Origin: a virus
Reading direction: 5' to 3' (one strand)
Virus record (IMG/VR): IMGVR_UViG_3300034198_007770
Coordinates: 1 to 24,629 of that record
DNA length: 24,629 nt
The notes below the pieces were generated by a model that saw only the letters and a list, made by a program, of their open reading frames with translations, made no database searches and was not told the DNA's origin. Positions within the stretch are counted from its first letter, which is position 1. Every line of letters starts with the position of its first letter. Below are positions 16,798 to 22,112 of this stretch, in pieces. Both the position numbers and the translations under genes were made by a program.

Positions 16798-17172
16798 ATG
16801 AAGAAGCTCAAGTGGATTATGGACAACACGGGCGTTGATGAGATGCTCCTCGAGGCTGGGCGGGCGTTCCTGGCAACCAGCATTGCCGTCGCCCTAGGCC
16901 TCGGCATCCCGTTGCTCGACATCTCGGGCGGAGACTTCCGCACCGTGATCTCGGCTGGCTTGGCTGCCTGCTTGCAGGTAGTCGTCCGTGCCCTGAACCC
17001 AGAGGATGCCAAGTTCGGCGTCGGCAAGGCGAAGGTCGCACGCGAAGAGCAGAATAGTACCTCACACATTCAGGGCACTGCCATTGACACTGATGGTGAT
17101 GGCATTGCTGACGAGCTCGCTGGTACACTAGCTGGCGAAACCTGGGACGAAGAGGAAGAGGACAAGAAGTAA
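16798..17172 (+). CDS. r1t-like holin with acidic calcium-type tail
   Basis: 124 residues from ATG 16798, preceded by AGGGAGA; an upstream in-frame start at 16762 would overlap the endolysin. Two membrane segments (about 22-40 and 47-65) flank a short DISGGD loop, and the pattern EAGRAFLATSIAVALG resembles r1t-type holins of Gram-positive phages. Holins open the membrane at a set time to release the endolysin. The C-terminus is unusual: DTDGDGIADE (97-106), the spacing of a calcium-binding thrombospondin/dockerin-type loop, then a highly acidic DEEEEDKK end. Calcium binding is an inference. Confidence 0.7.
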   Translation: MKKLKWIMDNTGVDEMLLEAGRAFLATSIAVALGLGIPLLDISGGDFRTVISAGLAACLQVVVRALNPEDAKFGVGKAKVAREEQNSTSHIQGTAIDTDGDGIADELAGTLAGETWDEEEEDKK

Positions 17173-17173
17173 G

Positions 17174-17470
17174 ATGCCAACACCAGCATGGACTCGCAAG
17201 GAAGGGAAGAACCCGAAGGGTGGGCTGAACGCCAAGGGGCGTGCGTCCTACACCGAGGGTAAGTTACGGCCTCCTGTGAAGAGCGGGGATAACCCGCGAC
17301 GCGCATCGTTCCTGGCGAGAATGGCTGGAAACCCTGGGCCAGAGCGCGACGAGAACGGCAAGCCAACTCGGCTCCTTCTGTCGCTTCAGGCCTGGGGCGC
17401 ATCGAGCAAAGCGGACGCCAAGAAAAAGGCGGCTGCTATTAGTAAGAGAAACAAACCAAAGAAGAAATAG
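17174..17470 (+). CDS. Small basic DUF6321-type protein
   Basis: 98 residues, strongly basic, with the opening PAWTRKEGKNPKGGLNAKGR and ASFLARMAGNPGP segments that I recall as the conserved core of DUF6321, a small protein family of phages and viruses. No catalytic residues are evident. It ends in a Lys-rich tail (KRNKPKKK). It begins right after the holin stop (TAAGATG) and is the last gene before a terminator hairpin. Charge suggests nucleic-acid binding, perhaps packaged or involved in DNA condensation; this is an inference. Confidence 0.75.
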   Translation: MPTPAWTRKEGKNPKGGLNAKGRASYTEGKLRPPVKSGDNPRRASFLARMAGNPGPERDENGKPTRLLLSLQAWGASSKADAKKKAAAISKRNKPKKK

Positions 17471-17491
17471 GGGGATACCTTCCGCCCCCAC

Positions 17492-17531
17492 AAGACCCCG
17501 TTGCGTGGCCACCTCCGCGCAGCGGGGTCTT
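17492..17531 (+). terminator. Terminator hairpin closing the late operon
   Basis: AAGACCCCG (17492-17500) pairs with CGGGGTCTT (17523-17531). A T-G wobble and TGCG/CGCA extend the stem to about 14 pairs, with a 12-base loop. The tail TCTTCTGCT is only moderately U-rich. It lies 22 bases after the last late gene and just before the leader of the recombination operon. Confidence 0.7.
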
Positions 17532-17532
17532 C

Positions 17533-17541
17533 TGCTATCCT
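17533..17541 (+). promoter_or_regulatory. Possible extended -10 promoter
   Basis: TGCTATCCT has the TGn extension and a 4-of-6 match to TATAAT. A start about 7 bases downstream (near 17548) would fall at the first strand of the leader's closing helix. No convincing -35 exists at the right distance. A second similar element, TGCTATATG, lies at 17597-17605. Confidence 0.3.
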
Positions 17542-17544
17542 GAT

Positions 17545-17652
17545 TTGGGAGCAGAACCGTAGGTAATTGCACCAGCGAGATAGCAGGTGAAAACTTTGCT
17601 ATATGACAGTGGGTGAAAGACCCACCTGCTCCCAATAGTATAGGAGGTGGGT
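17545..17652 (+). promoter_or_regulatory. Structured leader RNA with alternative pairings (riboswitch-like)
   Basis: State 1: TTGGGAGCAG (17545-17554) pairs with CTGCTCCCAA (17626-17635), 10 bp, enclosing ATAGCA/TGCTAT (17580-17585 with 17597-17602) and GTGGGT/ACCCAC (17609-17614 with 17620-17625). This makes a three-way junction and leaves the AGGAGG site (17642-17647) free. State 2: ACCCACCT (17620-17627) pairs with AGGTGGGT (17645-17652), 8 bp, covering half of the ribosome site up to the ATG. The two states share bases and exclude each other. This resembles translational riboswitches or protein-controlled leaders. No known ligand class was recognised. Confidence 0.6.
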
Positions 17653-18327
17653 ATGTGGGTAGCTAAACAGATCGACGATGTGCTCGTCGCCCGCAACGAA
17701 GTAGGACGACCAGCAAAGCGCAAGTGGCGCGGGTCTCTCCTCGGCGGGTGCATTCGGGCACACTGGTATTCGGCGAACAAGGTGCCGATGTCCGAGCCGT
17801 TCGACGGCGGGACGCTGCGCATCTTTGCCATGGGGCACGCGGTGTCGGCGTTCCTAGAGGAGGCACTGCGCGAAGCTTACGGGGATAAGATTCAGTTTGA
17901 GGTACCCGTCGTGTCGGAGAAGGACAACTTCTCGGGCAACATCGACGGGCTGATTACCCTTGTTGATCGGCGCATCATCCTGGAGTTTAAGAGCATCAAG
18001 CACAACGGGTTCATTCGGCTGACCGACGCCAAGGCAGAGCACAAGGTGCAGGCATCGGCCTACGCTCGGTTCTACGCGGAGTCGCTTAGCGAATCAGAAC
18101 GAGACTCTGTAAACATCGAGACGTGGGTGGTCTATGTAAGCAAGGATGCCTACGAGATCAAGGAGTTTGAGGTCGAGGTCGGTTGGGAGAATCGTGCCCA
18201 GCGGGTACTCGATGTGCTAAACTATTACGGCGATAGGTTGCCACCTCGGCTGCCGAACGCATCCAATCGGAAGTGGCCGTGCGGATGGTGCAACTGGCGA
18301 ACAGAATGTTTAGGGGGTGCGAAGTGA
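17653..18327 (+). CDS. Cas4/RecB-like PD-(D/E)XK nuclease with Fe-S cysteines
   Basis: 224 residues from ATG 17653, 5 bases after AGGAGG. Nuclease motifs: H62 in a GHAVSAFLEE helix, D98 in SGNIDGLI, E111-F-K113 in IILEFKSIK, and Q133 in HKVQASAYARFY. Four cysteines (C33 in LGGCIRAHWY and C210, C213, C219 in WPCGWCNWRTECL) have the spacing of the Cas4/AddB iron-sulphur cluster. Such proteins resect DNA ends, producing single strands for an annealing protein. The next gene encodes exactly such an annealer (ERF), so a phage exonuclease-annealase pair is likely. No other CRISPR gene or array is present, so a spacer-acquisition role is not supported. Expression is probably controlled by the leader upstream. 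Confidence 0.85.
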   Translation: MWVAKQIDDVLVARNEVGRPAKRKWRGSLLGGCIRAHWYSANKVPMSEPFDGGTLRIFAMGHAVSAFLEEALREAYGDKIQFEVPVVSEKDNFSGNIDGLITLVDRRIILEFKSIKHNGFIRLTDAKAEHKVQASAYARFYAESLSESERDSVNIETWVVYVSKDAYEIKEFEVEVGWENRAQRVLDVLNYYGDRLPPRLPNASNRKWPCGWCNWRTECLGGAK

Positions 18328-18821
18328 CAGAAGCGAAGAAACTCAGTCTTGCGGCCAAGGTCGCCAAGATTATGGAGGCGGTTGGCTATGTGCCAAAGGG
18401 TGGCACGAACTCCGCTCAGGGATACAAGTACGTGCAGGCAGCACAGGTTGCGGACAAGGTACGTGACGAGCTGGTCAAGCTCAACGTGTCGATGACTCCG
18501 ACCAACATCGACGTGATCAGCGAGGGGCTGACGCCGAGTGGCAAGCAGTCGCTGCTGACGCTGCGCTTTACTTGGACGCTAACAGATGGGGACTCAGGGG
18601 AGACGCTGAGCTTTCAATCTATCGGTACGGGCGCCGACTCTGGGGACAAGGCTGCGTATAAGGCGGCTACTGGCGCACTCAAGTATGCGCTACTTACTGG
18701 GTTCCTGATCCCGACGGGCGATGACCCAGAGCACGAATCAGTTGCGGACGCGGGGAAGCGTCTGTTCGAAGAGAAGCCTGCGGCTACGCCAGCCGCCAAG
18801 ATTGAGGAGATTGACTTCTAA
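18324..18821 (+). CDS. erf: ERF-family single-strand annealing protein
   Basis: 165 residues starting at GTG 18324, which overlaps the nuclease stop (GTGA) and follows a TAGGGGG site; the earlier ATG at 18273 would sit deep inside the upstream gene. ERF signatures are clear: QGYKYVQAAQVADKVRDEL (32-50), and GTGADSGDKAAYKAATGALK (101-120) followed by YALLTGFLIPTGDDPE. ERF proteins form rings on single-stranded DNA and anneal complementary strands, for genome circularisation or recombination-dependent replication. The last residues (EEIDF) are acidic with a terminal Phe, recalling the tip by which SSB recruits partners; that comparison is an inference. Confidence 0.9.
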   Translation: MTEAKKLSLAAKVAKIMEAVGYVPKGGTNSAQGYKYVQAAQVADKVRDELVKLNVSMTPTNIDVISEGLTPSGKQSLLTLRFTWTLTDGDSGETLSFQSIGTGADSGDKAAYKAATGALKYALLTGFLIPTGDDPEHESVADAGKRLFEEKPAATPAAKIEEIDF

Positions 18822-19213
18822 TGGATCGTATTGATTGCTGGATGAGCGATAAGAACAAGCCACAGATCAAGGAGACTTCTAAGGGCGCAGTCATGGAAGT
18901 GCGCGTGACAGTTCAGTCGTTTGCGTATGACCACTGGGTCTCGGCTGGGCGACCAGAGGGGCAGGCTCCCGACCGATACGTACTGGCAACGCTGTCCGTT
19001 TGGGACGAGCCATTGCAGCAGTACATTCAGAAGATCTACGACAAGGCGATGGCAACCCTTGAGTCGAAAGACCCCCGACCACACATCCATGTGATCGGCA
19101 AGTGGAAGGAGCGAGTATACAATGGAAAAACCTACGCAGACATCGTCGTCAACGAGGCCAGCCCCCTCCTCTTCGGTCCGCTTTCCAAGCGCGGAGGAGG
19201 CAACCAAGGGTAG
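18821..19213 (+). CDS. SSB-like OB-fold protein (probable)
   Basis: 130 residues starting at TAATG with erf. The pattern resembles a diverged OB fold: VMEVRVTVQSFAYDHWV (24-40), VLATLSVWDE (54-63), and especially HIHVIGKWKERVYNGKTYAD (88-107) then IVVNEASPL, which mirrors the SSB strands that follow a G-K-W/L turn. It is shorter than a typical SSB and lacks an acidic tail, ending Gly-Gly-Gly-Asn-Gln-Gly. Position after a Cas4-like nuclease and ERF supports single-strand DNA binding. The assignment rests on pattern and context, not on a strong motif. Confidence 0.55.
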   Translation: MDRIDCWMSDKNKPQIKETSKGAVMEVRVTVQSFAYDHWVSAGRPEGQAPDRYVLATLSVWDEPLQQYIQKIYDKAMATLESKDPRPHIHVIGKWKERVYNGKTYADIVVNEASPLLFGPLSKRGGGNQG

Positions 19214-19427
19214 CATCTGTGCTCTTGCCCGAACTGGGCTTGAGTCGATGACAGTATCTTCCCTGCACCCAGAGATGTGTGCGTGGTGTGTATACCCAGT
19301 CAATGATCTGTTCGATGCCGCAGAGGCATACGTTGCAGATCCAGTCAATAAGATCCAGCTAGATCTTGTCGATGCCGTTCAGGCAAGCGCGAAGGCGCAG
19401 GAACGACAAGATAGTTGGGGATACTAG
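19122..19427 (+). CDS. Small cysteine-containing protein, unknown
   Basis: The frame from ATG 19122 has an AAGGAG site (19107-19112) but overlaps the SSB-like gene by 92 bases. An ATG at 19248 gives a 59-residue version without overlap. Residues upstream of about 30 are Ser/Pro/Thr-rich, as expected of an overlap. The later part looks genuine: a SICALARTGLE segment, LHPEMCAWCVYP (CxxC), then an acidic helix (NDLFDAAEAYVAD). C, H and CxxC spacing suggests metal binding. No family recognised, and the start is uncertain. Confidence 0.5.
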   Translation: MEKPTQTSSSTRPAPSSSVRFPSAEEATKGSICALARTGLESMTVSSLHPEMCAWCVYPVNDLFDAAEAYVADPVNKIQLDLVDAVQASAKAQERQDSWGY

Positions 19428-19435
19428 GGGGAGAC

Positions 19436-19744
19436 ATGAGTGAAGCGAAGAGACTACTTACGGACAATCCGCCAGAGTGGGCGCACGGTGCGCTTCTCGC
19501 TGACGGTTTCGAAGACGCGCTTATCGGGTATGGCACGCGGTTCAACTACCCAGTGGCAGTCTATGACTACGAACGGTGCATTGCTATCTTGGAGGAGCAG
19601 TTCCGACTCGGGGCTGACGAGACACCAGTTGCCGAAGACGAAGAGCGAGACTACTACCTAGAGGCAGTAGAGTACTTCGACTTCAACGTTGGCGGCGGGT
19701 ACTACGGGGACAGCACGCCCGTGTTCATCAGGAACCATGACTGA
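19436..19744 (+). CDS. Conserved phage protein of unknown function
   Basis: 102 residues from ATG 19436, with AGGGGGAG just upstream; the longer reading from 19415 is unnecessary. Features: EDALIGYGTRFNYPVAVYDY (26-45) then RCIAILEEQF, and EAVEYFDFNVGGGYYGDSTP. This arrangement is common among small phage proteins of unknown role and I recall it from many phage genomes. It is acidic, soluble and has no membrane segment. It overlaps the next gene by 8 bases. Function unknown. Confidence 0.75.
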   Translation: MSEAKRLLTDNPPEWAHGALLADGFEDALIGYGTRFNYPVAVYDYERCIAILEEQFRLGADETPVAEDEERDYYLEAVEYFDFNVGGGYYGDSTPVFIRNHD

Positions 19745-20075
19745 AGAAGTCAAGCGACGGCGGGGACGACTCAACCGCTCGAGGGGTAATGCCTTCGAGC
19801 GGGAGGTCGCAGCCAAGCTGAACGGTAAGCGCGTTGGCCAGTACGGCGGCAAGACTGATGCCGAGAACGATTGGATTGTTGCTCAGTGTAAGGTCGGGAC
19901 TTCGTACCCAGAGCGCATCGACCGCTGGCTCAGGGCACTGATGCCCAAGGCGGATCAGCTTCGAGCCGTAGTCCTTGGAGATAGCCCAGGTTCTGGGAGG
20001 GGAAAGCGCAGGACGCTCATTGTCCTGGACTTCGATGAGTTTGTAGATTGGTTTGGCAAACGTGAAGAGAAGTAA
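19737..20075 (+). CDS. Holliday junction resolvase-like PD-(D/E)XK nuclease
   Basis: 112 residues from ATG 19737. A basic N-terminus (KRRRGRLNRSRGNAFEREVA) supplies the conserved Glu, then GGKTDAENDWIVAQCKVG supplies the Asp and the Q-x-K of the PD-(D/E)XK core, followed by a helix (RIDRWLRALMPKADQ) and a VVLGDSPG strand. Archaeal Hjc-like and phage resolvases share this arrangement and cut four-way junctions before packaging. It is small for the class but complete. It fits the recombination cluster (nuclease, ERF, SSB-like). VRR-NUC or restriction-type nuclease is the alternative. Confidence 0.7.
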   Translation: MTEEVKRRRGRLNRSRGNAFEREVAAKLNGKRVGQYGGKTDAENDWIVAQCKVGTSYPERIDRWLRALMPKADQLRAVVLGDSPGSGRGKRRTLIVLDFDEFVDWFGKREEK

Positions 20076-20547
20076 GATCTTCTTAGCATCGTTCCTCGCA
20101 TTGACGATGCTGATCTCGCCGCAGGTTGCGACGGCCGTAACGCCCGAGACACCTACGATTTTTTCCGTCCCTGCGGATCAGCCACCAGTGCCAGAGGCGA
20201 CCGAGGTGCGTGGGGTTATGTCGTGGTATGACGCGACAAGGAATGGCGCATGGTACACAAGGGAACCAAGAAAGAACGCAGCAAAGTATAACCAAGACGG
20301 CGCACCGTACACTTACTACGCTGCGGCTGGGCTAGAGCTACGAAGAGTCAAGAGCTTCACCTGGGGGATGGAGCCCTACCGTATCCGCATCACGAGTACA
20401 AAGACGAAGAAGAGCATCATCGCATGGGTCGTTGATGTTTGCTATTGCACGAAGCTGGTAGACGTTGCCCCAGCTGCGTTTAAAGCGTTGGGGCTTCGCC
20501 TCCACGCTGATGGTATTGGCAATGTGATTATTGAGGTTTATCCATGA
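20062..20547 (+). CDS. Exported RlpA-like double-psi beta-barrel protein
   Basis: 161 residues from GTG 20062; TTG 20053 would only add three residues. A Sec signal peptide spans 1-25 (KRSKIFLASFLALTMLIS, then QVATA cleavage). After a Pro-rich linker comes GVMSWYDATRNGAWY (51-65), then VEPYRIRITS-like strands, a conserved Asp in WVVDVCYC (122-129) and VDVAPAAFKALGL (133-145), the pattern of RlpA/expansin-like double-psi barrels. RlpA proteins cut or bind naked glycan strands. C127 and C129 are close and may be metal or redox sites, unusual for the family. The gene overlaps the resolvase-like gene by 14 bases and has a weak ribosome site. A secreted cell-wall protein outside the lysis block is notable. 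Confidence 0.7.
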   Translation: MKRSKIFLASFLALTMLISPQVATAVTPETPTIFSVPADQPPVPEATEVRGVMSWYDATRNGAWYTREPRKNAAKYNQDGAPYTYYAAAGLELRRVKSFTWGMEPYRIRITSTKTKKSIIAWVVDVCYCTKLVDVAPAAFKALGLRLHADGIGNVIIEVYP

Positions 20548-21101
20548 TCAAAGTATGGACACCAAAGAGGTTTGCTGATGACCGTGGGTTCTTCACCCAG
20601 ATCTGGCAGAACTCAGTGAACCGTATTCCAGGGACGCTTGTTCAGATGAACATGAGCGTCAGCAAGAAGGGGACGATTCGCGGTCTCCACCTGCAAACCA
20701 ATCCGCCTATGGGTAAGGCGATGTGGGTTGCATCTGGCGCTGCGATTATCTATGCCGTTCAGTGCCGCCCAGAGGGTGACGCCGAGTGGAAGCAGGGAGA
20801 CGTGGTTGCGTGCAGGATCGAAGGCGACGAGCCACGGGTATTTTATGCCGACGCTGGCTACGCCCGTGGGTTTATCGCACTTGAAGACAACACGGTCGTG
20901 TGCTACGCCACGACAGCAGAGTACAACGGGCTCGGTGAGCACGGGTTCAATCCGTTCTCGGCGGGCATCAACTACCCACGGCCTGACGAGTTCGGGCTGG
21001 AAGATTATGTAGTTTCGGAAAAGGATAGGCACGCCACCACCTTTGAAGAGTGGAAGCAGTCCAAGATGTTCTTGGACATTGATTGGAGAAACGTGGAATG
21101 A
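20544..21101 (+). CDS. RmlC-like dTDP-sugar 3,5-epimerase (cupin)
   Basis: 185 residues, ATG overlapping the previous stop (ATGA). RmlC signatures: DDRGFFTQIW (12-21), SVSKKGTIRGLHLQTNPPMGK (38-58) containing base H49 and K58, Y121 and Y127 in CYATTAEYN, and SEKDRHATT (158-166) whose D161 partners the His. RmlC epimerises carbons 3 and 5 of dTDP-4-keto-6-deoxyglucose. Changes: the usual HGF triad is R108-G-F and the YK pair is YA, so substrate or activity may differ. It lies over 5 kb from the RmlD-like and epimerase genes, which suggests separate recruitment. Confidence 0.8.
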   Translation: MIKVWTPKRFADDRGFFTQIWQNSVNRIPGTLVQMNMSVSKKGTIRGLHLQTNPPMGKAMWVASGAAIIYAVQCRPEGDAEWKQGDVVACRIEGDEPRVFYADAGYARGFIALEDNTVVCYATTAEYNGLGEHGFNPFSAGINYPRPDEFGLEDYVVSEKDRHATTFEEWKQSKMFLDIDWRNVE

Positions 21102-21283
21102 CAGTACCACCGAGGCCACGGCAGAAGCCGTCGCCACTAGAGGTAGCTGCGTCTTGGGGCGCATTGTTCGCTGCTATCCGAGCTGTGCTCATCGAGCACG
21201 GTTCCCACCCAGTAGAGGCAACCAAGGAAGCTGGAGCACTAGCTGCCCAGCTGACCAAGGAAACCGACTACAATCTTGAGTAA
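21098..21283 (+). CDS. Small hydrophilic protein, unknown
   Basis: 61 residues from ATG 21098 (ATGA with the RmlC-like stop), with GGAGAA upstream. A Pro/Arg-rich start (PPRPRQKPSP) leads to an Ala-rich helix (EVAASWGALFAAIRAVLIEHG, about 20-40) and a second helix ending TKETDYNLE. No motif recognised. Tight spacing on both sides supports expression. Confidence 0.55.
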   Translation: MTVPPRPRQKPSPLEVAASWGALFAAIRAVLIEHGSHPVEATKEAGALAAQLTKETDYNLE

Positions 21284-21293
21284 GGAGAAACTA

Positions 21294-21503
21294 ATGGCAA
21301 CCACACCAACATCAGTAGACGACAATCAGCAGGGCGTAGTCAAGGAAACAGTTGAGCGAGTTGTTGCTGCCGTGCAGTCCAGGTCTTTGCGAATCAAGGT
21401 TATCCTTGTAATCGCAGCTGGGATTGCATCGCTGGCATTCCAACCCCTTGGGGTTATCGGCGCTGGGCTCATCACCCTTCTCGCCACAGAAGTCAAGTCT
21501 TGA
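21294..21503 (+). CDS. Small membrane protein, unknown
   Basis: 69 residues from ATG 21294, with AGGAG at 21283-21287. A soluble N-terminus with a Gln/Asp/Val helix (VVKETVERVVAAVQSR) is followed by a basic turn (LRIK). One long or two short membrane helices follow (about 40-66, VILVIAAGIASLAF then GVIGAGLITLLA). It could be a minor holin-like or host-membrane protein. No family recognised. Confidence 0.6.
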   Translation: MATTPTSVDDNQQGVVKETVERVVAAVQSRSLRIKVILVIAAGIASLAFQPLGVIGAGLITLLATEVKS

Positions 21504-21727
21504 GCGTAGCGGGCGGATTGGTCTGCCCGCGTTGCAACTCCGACGCCCTTGCATCAGTGCGAGGGCGTCGAGGCGTTCCGCAGATCGGGTATAACTGGTA
21601 CGCACGGCGTGTCCGCTGCCAGGTATGCAATGAGAGGATGATGATCTTCTCGTTTATTGTTGATGAAATCACAGCACCTATGGCAGAAGAGGTAGTCATT
21701 GCAAACTCAGAGGGAGCAGATCGCTAA
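21500..21727 (+). CDS. Zinc-ribbon protein
   Basis: 75 residues starting at TTG overlapping the previous stop (TTGA). Two CxxC pairs, C9-x2-C12 (LVCPRCNSD) and C40-x2-C43 (RCQVCNE), with a basic, aromatic spacer (IGYNWYARRVR), form a classical four-cysteine zinc ribbon. The order resembles the N-terminus of NrdR and transcription-factor ribbons, but the ATP-cone is absent. The acidic C-terminus could contact a protein partner. Regulator or replication accessory is possible. Confidence 0.65.
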   Translation: MSVAGGLVCPRCNSDALASVRGRRGVPQIGYNWYARRVRCQVCNERMMIFSFIVDEITAPMAEEVVIANSEGADR

Positions 21728-21728
21728 G

Positions 21729-21902
21729 ATGCTTGGGGCATTTCGCGTTGATCGTGAGGTCAAGCAAGCGGTCGTCGAACAGATCAACAGCGGGAGGGTG
21801 GACTCGGCACACCTTCACGCTGTTCTGTTTGGGCTACGCATCGCCCTCGACATTATAGAAGAGGGAACAGATGACCGAGAACAACGACCAAGTATTACGT
21901 GA
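21729..21902 (+). CDS. Small helical protein, unknown
   Basis: 57 residues from ATG 21729, just after the zinc-ribbon stop, with GGGAG at 21713-21717 (12-base spacing). A TTG at 21699 would add ten residues and overlap the preceding gene. The product is helical and amphipathic (REVKQAVVEQINSGRV, then AVLFGLRIALDIIEEG). No motif recognised. It overlaps the next gene by 32 bases. Confidence 0.45.
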   Translation: MLGAFRVDREVKQAVVEQINSGRVDSAHLHAVLFGLRIALDIIEEGTDDREQRPSIT

Positions 21903-22077
21903 GCTGATCCGCAAAGCTTCGGCAGACGAAAAGCTTAGCATCAGGGCGTACTGCCGTAAATACGGCATCTTGTACGGTTCCTTGTACGGGGATGAGTTCA
22001 AGGACGATCCCCCGATGCTGAGTCTCGACGAGGCAAAGTTAGCGGGCGACCCCCATAACAGTACCGAGAACGAATAG
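21871..22077 (+). CDS. Small HTH-like protein, unknown
   Basis: 68 residues from ATG 21871, with AGAGGG upstream. The segment KLSIRAYCRKYGILYGSLYG (about 21-40) has the helix-turn-helix rhythm of site-specific DNA-binding domains, and the C-terminus is acidic and Pro/Asp-rich. It is the last plus-strand gene, facing the replication block. A role in regulating one of the two convergent units is possible but not shown. Confidence 0.45.
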   Translation: MTENNDQVLRELIRKASADEKLSIRAYCRKYGILYGSLYGDEFKDDPPMLSLDEAKLAGDPHNSTENE

Positions 22078-22080
22078 GCA

Positions 22081-22111
22081 GAGCAAGAACAGATACCACA
22101 TAGACTTGCTC
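22081..22111. terminator. Weak hairpin between convergent operons
   Basis: GAGCAAG (22081-22087) and CTTGCTC (22105-22111) form a 7-bp stem with a 17-base loop, exactly between two convergent stop codons (22077 and 22113). No U tract follows on either strand. Location favours a bidirectional terminator; strength does not. Confidence 0.35.
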
Positions 22112-22112
22112 A

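Noticed and set aside
17545-17635. tRNA gene in the leader
   Set aside because: A T-arm-sized stem and an acceptor-like helix are present, but the T-loop lacks the TTCGA consensus, no D-stem forms, and the anticodon-like loop lacks U33.
17653-18327. CRISPR adaptation gene (Cas4)
   Set aside because: Fe-S nuclease motifs match Cas4-like proteins, but no cas1, cas2 or repeat array is present; the neighbours are phage recombination genes.
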